From positions 4,712,001 through 4,776,000 of the forward strand of contig CP085629.1 in NCBI GenBank assembly GCA_024704175.1: a stretch of DNA of 64,000 bases. Direction: 5' to 3'. Under the pieces are notes generated by a model, which was given only the letters and a program-made list of their open reading frames with translations, was not told the origin of the DNA and searched no databases. The position numbers were made by a program, and so were the translations under genes. Every line of letters begins with the position of its first letter. Position 1 is the first letter of the stretch. Shown here in pieces: positions 58,322-64,000 of the stretch. Source of the stretch: Paenibacillus sp. P25 (GTDB lineage Bacteria; Bacillota; Bacilli; Paenibacillales; NBRC-103111).

Positions 58322-58830
58322 ATGTCGATGTATCCGATAGAAACAGACGAGCGTTATGAAATTTGGGGTGGGCAAACGTTGATGATGACGCCGAGCAATA
58401 CCGATCACGGGTTTATAAAAAATAATCTAAGTTATTTAATAACCGCTTTTGTAAAGAAAAACAGCTTAGGTAAAGTATACGATGCCGAAGTCCCGATCTA
58501 TTTGCACGGTGACCTCACCCGAAAAGATTTCCGGTTGGCCGATCTATCGTTCGTAGCCTTGGACCGTCTGGATATCGTCCAATACAAAGGCATCTATGGA
58601 GCGCCGGACTTCACTTTGGAAATATTATCCCCAGGAAAAACCAACGTCGACCGCGACCGTGTTGAGAAGTACCGGCTTTACGAGCAGTACGGGGTGAAAG
58701 AATATTGGATCGTTTCCCCTGGGAGGAAAGTATAGAGATTTATTGTCTGAACGGAACTTCATTCGAACGGAGCGAACATTCCCGGTTGTTTCCCGGTATT
58801 GAAATGAAGCATGAAGATATCTTTGAGTGA
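58322..58830 (+). CDS. Uma2-family (DUF820) putative endonuclease, frame-broken once
   Basis: About 169 residues of the PD-(D/E)xK fold. Motifs: GGQTLMMTPSNTDHGFIKNN, the acidic active-site strand LADLSFVAL and APDFTLEILSPGKTNVDRDR, then KEYWIVSP. The frame changes near 58720 and the corrected tail ends at 58830. AAGGTGG precedes the ATG. Family members are widespread and of uncertain biological role. Not linked to neighbours. Confidence 0.88.
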
Positions 58831-58893
58831 ACTCGTTCGGCAAGCCGGACATCGGGGGAATCAGACGGAGACTCTACTCCACCTGATTCAAGG

Positions 58894-58939
58894 CCCACCT
58901 ATAGAGGTGGGGGTCTTAACCCGATAATTAGTTTATCGG
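58894..58939. repeat. Two consecutive perfect hairpins, IS200/IS605-end-like
   Basis: CCCACCT-ATAG-AGGTGGG (58894-58911) and CCGATAA-TTAGT-TTATCGG (58921-58939). Reminiscent of the subterminal hairpins of IS200/IS605 or REP-type elements, but no transposase or TnpB is nearby. Confidence 0.4.
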
Positions 58940-58948
58940 ATAAAGCCG

Positions 58949-58988
58949 AAAAAGCAGGCGCCTCCAATTCGAGGCCGACCTGCTTTTT
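58949..58988. terminator. Bidirectional terminator between Uma2 and dnaI
   Basis: AAAAAGCAGG ... CCTGCTTTTT stem that overlaps the dnaI stop codon. Confidence 0.85.
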
Positions 58989-59936
58989 ATGTTCCCCGCT
59001 TATTGTACCCGCTCACCAGGACCACCTCGACAAAGGGCCGGATCCGGTCCATGATGCGCGCCCCTTGTACTCCTCGTCCCCGTCCTTGCTGGTAAAGCTG
59101 AAATGCTTCTCCAGCGCGTCCAGGTCATGGTTGGAGGTAAAAAACGTAGGCTTGCGGTTCATCCGGTAATTGAGAATGGCGCCCATCACGTGATCGCGAA
59201 GCCAAGGATTCAGATTCTCGGCTCCGATATCGTCGAATACGAGCAGATCCGTCTCCTTCAGCACATCGATCGTCTCTTTCAGCTTGAGCGGATCCTGGAA
59301 CATCGTCTTCAAATCCTCGGCAAAATCGGGCATGTACACAATGGCGCCCGTGAATCCATCCTTCGCCAGCTCGTAAAGGAGGTAGCACATCAGAAACGTC
59401 TTACCGGTCCCGAAGGCGCCGGCAAGGTACATGCCGTTCTTCTGCAGCCCTTCCTGGCGGGTGCGGAGAATGTAGTCGATAATCTGCTCAACGGCTACCT
59501 CCCGCTCCGGATCCTTGTCCAGAATCTCCATCGAGGAGTACCCTTGGGAAAGGGCCCGCTCATCCACGTAAAAGCTGCGAATCCGGCCGCGGATCGCCTC
59601 CTGCGCTTCCCTGGCGATAAATTTCTTGCACGCCACCTTCTGATCGTAGATTCGTGTCTGCTCTCCGCTTGATTCCACCGTAATCATCGAATAGTGTCCT
59701 TCAAAATCGTTCGGACACCGGTCCAGTCCCGGGCAGTGGGTACAGTTGTTATGCTCCGTCACATATTGATGCAGCCGGTTCAAATTGAGCTTGATCGTAT
59801 AGTCGTCCAGTTTGCGGGTATTTGGCCCGCGACTTCACGATCAGCGGATCGGCCGCCACCTGGCGCAGCTTGTCCTCCGCTCGCTTCAGCATTGCCGGCC
59901 CTGCCCTCGGCTCAGCAGTTCCCCCAAAGATTCCAT
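58987..59936 (-). CDS. dnaI: Helicase loader DnaI, frame broken about three times
   Basis: AAA+ ATPase that loads the replicative helicase, about 316 residues, essential in Bacillus. Start MESLGELLSR at 59936 after GAGGAG; then LKRAEDKLRQVAADPLIV in a second frame, then LNRLHQYVTEHNNCTHCPGL (zinc-binding N-domain) and LAGAFGTGKTFLM Walker A, LLVFDDIGAENLN Walker B, ending DRIRPFVEVVLVSGYNKRGT. Breaks near 59905, 59820 and 59045. Downstream of dnaB as in Bacillus. Three breaks in an essential gene are strong evidence of sequence error. Confidence 0.94.
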
Positions 59937-60000
59937 CGCCGCTCCTCCTCTCTCCCGTCATGCTTACAGCTTCATGCGCCTCTATCCGGCCCTACTCGGG

Positions 60001-61509
60001 CTACAGCTTCCCGTCCAGCTGCTGCGCCTTCTTCCGCAGCGCTTCCCGCTCCGCTTCGCTGCGCTGTCTGGCCGGTCCGGGGGCATTCTGCACCACCGGA
60101 ATCGCAGGCTTCTGCCGGGGGCCCGTCCGCGCGGCTTCCTGCCGGCGCCCCCTGGGCGCCCGGGTTCCCGTCGTCTTGCGCTCGGTGTACTTGGCCTGCT
60201 CCCGGATATACTGCACCGCCTGCTCGAACGTGGACACCTGCTTTCCGAGCATATCGGTCACGCTGAATTCAATCGACGTCCTGGACCAGGAACGCTTGTT
60301 CACATAAATATAATGAATCAGGACATTAATGACTTCCTCGCTCAGCCCGTAATTCAAATCGACCTTGGCGAGCGTATCCAGAAGCCCGTCCGGCACCGAG
60401 CCTTTCGAGAAAATTTTCTCAAGCAAATAAGTATAGGGTTCGTTCCTTAAAATATAGTTGTACTGGTGCTGATTGCATTCCCCTTGGAATAAGTCCGGCA
60501 CTTCCAGATAATATTCCATCTCCACGGTCCGCTCGGAAGCGTCCGGGTCCGGCCTTCCTTGGGCGACCGGCCGGGAAACCTCCTGGGCCGCCCCGGCGAT
60601 CTTCGCCAGCGTACGCTTGCGGTCGTCCGCCCGCTTCTTGTCGGAACGGAACACTTGATTCGCCTTATGCTGAAGAAGCTCGAGTACGATCTGCCCGTTC
60701 TCGTCGAATACCCCTTCTTCATCCAGCGACTTGCAGACATCGGTCAGATAGAGGTTGTACTTCTTCGCGACGAAATTGATCGTTGCCAGCTGCTCCGGTT
60801 CGTACTTCAGCCGTTCCACATATTCCCGGTTCACCGAATGCCGGGGAAAATGCATGATGATCTCCGCATATTGGTAGCCTTTATACATCACCTCGGGCTT
60901 GGCTTCGGAGGGCCCTGACGCCGCCGACTGGAAGAACGCCTGCTCGAGCTCGTAATCCACAATCTGCGTGTTCAGCTGGAACAAGTCGTAGAAAGGAACC
61001 GATAAGTTCTCGGAACTAGCCGCCTTCACCTCTTCGTGATCCGGCAGAATCAGCTCGTCCCGCGGCGCAAAGACGGCGTATTTGCCGACCTTATCCCTGA
61101 GAAGCAGGGTTAAATGCTGGTTGCGGAAAAACTCAGTCGGACTGAGCGGTGCATACAGCGTGTATTCGTAGATATAATCCTCGGAAGCGGCCGCGAACCG
61201 CCTGGACGTCTTCAGCAGTCCCACCGCTTCCAGCTTCGAGGTTTGTTCGATGAAGAGTCGCCGGCCCCGTTCTCCGGACTCCAGATCCAGAGCCAGGAAC
61301 AGCTTGCGCCGCTGATCGATCGGGGAGGACCCGATTTTATCCGAAGGCAGCTGCTGGTACAGCGTCTGATAAATACTGACGGCATAAGCGCCGACCATCG
61401 GTTGGTACACCGCGGCCAGCATCTTGTAATCCAGGTCGCTGAGTGCGAAATCCCGTGATACGTAAAACCGGTGGTATTCTGAAAAATGAAGCATGTTCGT
61501 GATTCGCAT
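60001..61509 (-). CDS. dnaB: Replication initiation and membrane attachment protein DnaB
   Basis: Intact, about 502 residues, DnaD-like protein required to recruit the replicative helicase with DnaD and DnaI. N-terminal winged helix (DYKMLAAVYQPMVGAYAVSI), two DDBH-type segments (GLLDTLAKVDLNYGLSEEVI), basic proline-rich tail ending AQQLDGKL. Start chosen at MRITNMLHF (61509) with AAGG upstream; the longer form to 61548 is not supported by a ribosome-binding site. Gene pair dnaB-dnaI spaced 64 bases. Confidence 0.92.
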   Translation of the reverse strand: MRITNMLHFSEYHRFYVSRDFALSDLDYKMLAAVYQPMVGAYAVSIYQTLYQQLPSDKIGSSPIDQRRKLFLALDLESGERGRRLFIEQTSKLEAVGLLKTSRRFAAASEDYIYEYTLYAPLSPTEFFRNQHLTLLLRDKVGKYAVFAPRDELILPDHEEVKAASSENLSVPFYDLFQLNTQIVDYELEQAFFQSAASGPSEAKPEVMYKGYQYAEIIMHFPRHSVNREYVERLKYEPEQLATINFVAKKYNLYLTDVCKSLDEEGVFDENGQIVLELLQHKANQVFRSDKKRADDRKRTLAKIAGAAQEVSRPVAQGRPDPDASERTVEMEYYLEVPDLFQGECNQHQYNYILRNEPYTYLLEKIFSKGSVPDGLLDTLAKVDLNYGLSEEVINVLIHYIYVNKRSWSRTSIEFSVTDMLGKQVSTFEQAVQYIREQAKYTERKTTGTRAPRGRRQEAARTGPRQKPAIPVVQNAPGPARQRSEAEREALRKKAQQLDGKL

Positions 61510-61610
61510 CGGCCTTAAACCCCAATCATTCCCGCTAGTGTAGTACACACCATTTTACCACATAAATCGACACCGGAGATAGTTGAAAATCCATGAAACG
61601 ATCCTCTCCG

Positions 61611-61672
61611 GGAAAACAAAAAGCCATCTGCGTTAGGAGAGCGCTAGCATGAAAGCCTCCGGCAGATGACCG
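61611..61672 (-). terminator. Terminator of the yuiB-like gene
   Basis: On the minus strand CATCTGCCGGAG ... CTCC-type arm ... GCAGATGG then CTTTTTG. Stem is interrupted but followed by T-run. Confidence 0.55.
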
Positions 61673-61676
61673 CAAT

Positions 61677-61962
61677 TTAAAACATTTTAAACCCTTTGTC
61701 CCGCAGCGATTTGATCGTCGACCCGCTCAGAATGGCGCCGATCAATCCGCCGACGGCCGGCACATAGTCGAAGATGGAGTATTCCGCCAAATTCGATGCC
61801 AGGGAGCCCGTCCCCCAGCCCCAGTAAATGACGAGTCCGATGAGCAGAGCTATATATCCGTAGATAGGAAACCAGGTCGTTTTTCATCAGCATGTTCAGG
61901 ATAAAACCGAGCCCGAAGAACAGCACGAACAGCAGCACGGTTACGATAATCAGTTGAAGCAT
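61677..61962 (-). CDS. yuiB: YuiB-like small membrane protein, frame-broken once
   Basis: About 94 residues, three hydrophobic segments: MLQLIIVTVLLFVLFFGLGF, IALLIGLVIYWGWG and YVPAVGGLIGAILSG, ending KGFKMF. The frame changes near 61880. Location near hemQ and ndh fits the Bacillus yui cluster, where YuiB is an uncharacterised membrane protein. AAAGGGGC-type ribosome-binding site. Confidence 0.75.
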
Positions 61963-62088
61963 GGAACCTGAAGCCCCTTTCTGGTTGAAAACAATTTCAT
62001 TTCTATTGTAGCGAATATTAACCGGGCGGTAAAGTGAACGCTTCTTGAATTTCACAAAACGTTTTGACGCCATTTCACCTTCCAGCGT

Positions 62089-62117
62089 TTGCCCTTTCCT
62101 GCCGATTTCGCTACAAT
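62089..62117 (+). promoter_or_regulatory. Promoter of hemQ
   Basis: TTGCCC (62089-62094), 17-base spacer, TACAAT (62112-62117), about 50 bases before the gene. Confidence 0.75.
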
Positions 62118-62169
62118 AAAACAAGTGATAACAGAGGATAATGATTCCACTTAAGGAGTGTACCCATTC

Positions 62170-62916
62170 ATGAGTGAAGCTGTCTCTACACTGGAAGGCT
62201 GGTATTGTCTGCATGATTTCCGCGCCATCGATTGGAACGCCTGGAAGAGCTTGACTGCGCAGGAGCGCGGCCGGGCGGAGGATGAATTCTTCACCTTGCT
62301 CCGCAAGTATCAAAGCACGGAAGACGCCAAGCAAGGCAGCACGGCGTTTTACAGCATTGTCGGGCAGAAAGCGGACTTCGTCTTCATGCACCTGCGTGAA
62401 ACGCTGGAAGAACTGAATGCGCTGGAAACCGAGTTTAACAAAACGATCTTCGCGCAGGTCACCGTACCTACCTACTCGTACGTCTCCGTTGTCGAGCTTG
62501 GCGGCTACATGGCCAAGCCCGGCGTGGATCCGATGGAGGATCCGGAAATTGTCGCTCGCCTGAAGCCGGTTCTGCCGAAGGCGGGGCACATCTGCTTCTA
62601 TCCGATGAACAAGCGCCGCGAGGGCAACGACAACTGGTATATGCTCAGCGTCGAGGAGCGCCGCAATTTCATGCGTTCGCACGGCATGATCGGGCGCAAT
62701 TACGCCGGCAAGATCAAGCAGATCATCACCGGCTCGATCGGCCTGGACGATTGGGAATGGGGCGTAACGCTGTTTGCTGAAGATCCGCTGCAGTTCAAGA
62801 AGATCGTCCACGAAATGCGCTTTGACGAAACAAGCGCGCGCTTCGGCGAATTTGGAGATTTCTACGTGGGCAACCTTCTCGATGAAGCCAAAATGGCGGA
62901 TATGCTGAAACTGTAA
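62170..62916 (+). CDS. hemQ: Coproheme decarboxylase (HemQ/ChdC)
   Basis: Intact 248-residue enzyme that converts coproheme to haem b with H2O2 in the Gram-positive haem pathway. Shows the ChdC/Dit-Cld fold: WYCLHDFRAIDWNAWK, the catalytic Tyr region VTVPTYSYVSVVELGGY, MNKRREGNDNWYMLS, and the haem-ligating His in RSHGMIGRNYAGK. ATG 62170 (MSEAVS) is used; AAGGAG lies 11 bases upstream. Single gene behind its own promoter and before a terminator. Confidence 0.95.
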   Translation: MSEAVSTLEGWYCLHDFRAIDWNAWKSLTAQERGRAEDEFFTLLRKYQSTEDAKQGSTAFYSIVGQKADFVFMHLRETLEELNALETEFNKTIFAQVTVPTYSYVSVVELGGYMAKPGVDPMEDPEIVARLKPVLPKAGHICFYPMNKRREGNDNWYMLSVEERRNFMRSHGMIGRNYAGKIKQIITGSIGLDDWEWGVTLFAEDPLQFKKIVHEMRFDETSARFGEFGDFYVGNLLDEAKMADMLKL

Positions 62917-62921
62917 TGCGT

Positions 62922-62959
62922 AAAAAAGATCCCCTGCCTTCCCCGGCAAGGGATCTTTC
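62922..62959. terminator. Bidirectional terminator between hemQ and the small gene
   Basis: AAAGATCCC ... GGGATCTTT stem with CTGCC/GGCA extension, A-run and T-run. Confidence 0.9.
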
Positions 62960-62964
62960 TTCAT

Positions 62965-63225
62965 CTATTCCTCTTCATCCAGCTCCGCAAGAAGCTCTTC
63001 TTTGCTGCGCAGATAGGCTTCGGTATCCCGGTCGCGCTGGCGGGATTTCTCCTTCAGCCGCTCAATGGCCGGCAGAATGAGGATGTCAATTTCCTTTTGC
63101 ACCGTGTAGACCAGATCATAGCGGTTCTGTTCTTCCAGGAAATGTCCGACATCCATCAATGCATTGTACCGGTCCAGCTCCTCCCGGGTCAACAAGCCGC
63201 GAACTTGAACGCTGCAGTGCCGCAT
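62965..63225 (-). CDS. Small helical hypothetical protein downstream of ndh
   Basis: Intact 86 residues: MRHCSVQVRGLLTREELDRY ... ends ELLAELDEEE. Mostly charged alpha-helix, probably a coiled coil around residues 40-80. Starts three bases after the ndh stop, so it is in the same transcription unit. No family recognised. Ends at the bidirectional terminator. Confidence 0.78.
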   Translation of the reverse strand: MRHCSVQVRGLLTREELDRYNALMDVGHFLEEQNRYDLVYTVQKEIDILILPAIERLKEKSRQRDRDTEAYLRSKEELLAELDEEE

Positions 63226-63228
63226 CGC

Positions 63229-64000
63229 TTAAAACTTGCCTTTCTTCAGTACAAGCGGAATGCCGCCGATAATGAAGAGATAGCGCAGATCGATGATTTT
63301 CTTCATGACCGCCGCAGTACCGCCCTTGATTTTACGAGACCCGACGATGCCGATTGCTTCGCCGCGGCCGAGCGAGGCCACCGTGCCCTTCGGTTTGTAC
63401 TCGAACTTCTTCAGCTCGGAGCCGCGAATTTGCGCTACGAGATTGGCCGCACAGATTTCGGCCTGCTGCATCGAAATTTGCGCGGTCGGCGGGTAAGGAC
63501 GGCCTTCCGGACTCATTACGATCGAGCAGTCTCCCAGCACGTAGATATTATCGTGACCCGGAGCGCGCAGCGTTTCATCGACTTTAATGCGTCCGCGCAT
63601 CGTCTCGAAGCCGGCTTCATCCAGCATATGATTGCCGCGGATCCCGCCTGTCCATACCACCGTAGCCGCCTTGATTTCTTCGCCGGTCGCAAGCACTACG
63701 CCCTCCGGGGTGCATTCCTTGATCGCCGTAGCGATTTTGAAGGTGACCCCTTTATTCTTCAGCACGTTCATCGCATATTCGACCAGCTCGGGATCAAATC
63801 CCGGCGCGCCGTCGGAGCCGCTTCGATATTGTATATTTTTACGAGGGAAGGGTCTACGTCAAATTCCTTGCACAGCTCCGGAATCCGGTCGGCAAGCTCG
63901 CCAACGAATTCAATGCCCGTAAAGCCGGCTCCGCCTACAATGAAAGTAAGATACTCAAGGCGGTTAGGCTCGCGTTTGAACTTCGCGAATTGATATTCGA
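63229..64000 (-). CDS. ndh: Type II NADH dehydrogenase (NDH-2), 5' part outside window, frame-broken once
   Basis: Membrane-associated single-subunit FAD enzyme passing electrons from NADH to menaquinone. The visible C-terminal part shows the NAD-binding motif FIVGGAGFTGIEFVGELAD, the GGIRG region ATVVWTGGIRG, the second FAD motif APGHDNIYVLGDCS and PYPPTAQISMQQAEICAAN, ending IPLVLKKGKF. Frame break near 63815. The gene continues beyond base 64000. The product organises with yuiB and hemQ region as in Bacillus. Confidence 0.9.

Noticed and set aside
58322..58830. Uma2 protein as part of a restriction or defence island
   Set aside because: No methyltransferase, helicase or toxin partners beside it; neighbours are housekeeping genes.
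1..64000. Programmed ribosomal frameshifting as explanation for the many frame changes
   Set aside because: No common slippery motif or downstream structure, both base gains and losses are needed, and the affected families are not known to be recoded.

Overview
The window reads as chromosomal DNA of a moderately GC-rich, low-GC-lineage Gram-positive bacterium (Bacillota), most likely Paenibacillus or a close relative. The evidence is Bacillus-type dnaB-dnaI, YesM/YesN-type two-component systems, an Mhq quinone-stress cluster, PerR, the c-di-AMP (ydaO) riboswitch, coproheme decarboxylase HemQ, YuiB next to NDH-2, GGAGG ribosome-binding sites and sigma-A-type promoters. I see no rRNA, tRNA, CRISPR, phage or complete insertion sequence. 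A dominant technical feature is that about half of the protein genes are broken by one or more single-base frame changes, roughly fifty in 64 kb. They hit genes that should be indispensable (dnaI, all three sdh subunits), so I treat them as indel errors in the read or assembly, and annotate each such gene as one locus with approximate frame-break positions.

Layout. 0-3.4 kb: VanR/S-like two-component pair and a HAD-IIA phosphatase, then a repeat-bearing intergenic stretch. 3.8-9.7 kb: dicarboxylate/amino-acid symporter and a giant Lhr-type helicase. 9.8-12 kb: MarR regulator plus DHA2 drug pump. 12-14.5 kb: MarR regulator controlling an ArsA-like ATPase (with HSP20-like tail) operon through a shared operator. 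14.6-17.3 kb: mhqR, mhqP (DoxX), ring-cleaving dioxygenase and esterase, with matching MhqR boxes. 17.3-19.5 kb: DHA2 pump and PadR regulator. 19.5-25.2 kb: zinc-ribbon protein, LysR regulator, histidinol-phosphatase, small proteins, AraC regulator and Fe/2-oxoglutarate dioxygenase. 25.2-28.4 kb: peroxiredoxin, glutaredoxin and an atypical thioredoxin-reductase-like protein, next to PerR and an atypical OmpR-type regulator, with matching Fur-type boxes. 28.5-34.8 kb: substrate-binding lipoprotein, YesM kinase, YesN regulator and a GPH symporter. 35-37.5 kb: a divergent adenylosuccinate synthetase facing a LysR regulator. 37.5-41.3 kb: small hypotheticals and a Thg1-like polymerase followed by a polynucleotide-kinase-like P-loop protein. 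41.3-43.4 kb: AT-rich segment with a lone acyltransferase, then tandem 21-bp repeats. 43.4-50 kb: CDF metal exporter, LacI regulator, sdhCAB and a divergent LysR regulator. 50-53.6 kb: NhaP antiporter, KtrA and KtrB behind a c-di-AMP riboswitch. 53.9-64 kb: CPBP protease, uvrC, trxA, YqzM-like protein, Uma2 nuclease, dnaI, dnaB, yuiB, hemQ and ndh.

Functionally the window is rich in local regulator-plus-effector units: electrophile/quinone detoxification, peroxide reduction, drug efflux, K+/Na+ homeostasis under c-di-AMP, and sugar sensing. The items most worth a second look are the c-di-AMP-controlled KtrB-KtrA-NhaP operon, the TrxR-like/Grx/Prx module whose reductase lacks the usual NADPH motifs, the Thg1-like plus kinase pair (possible RNA 5'-end repair), and the sensor cluster that has a binding protein but no ABC permease.
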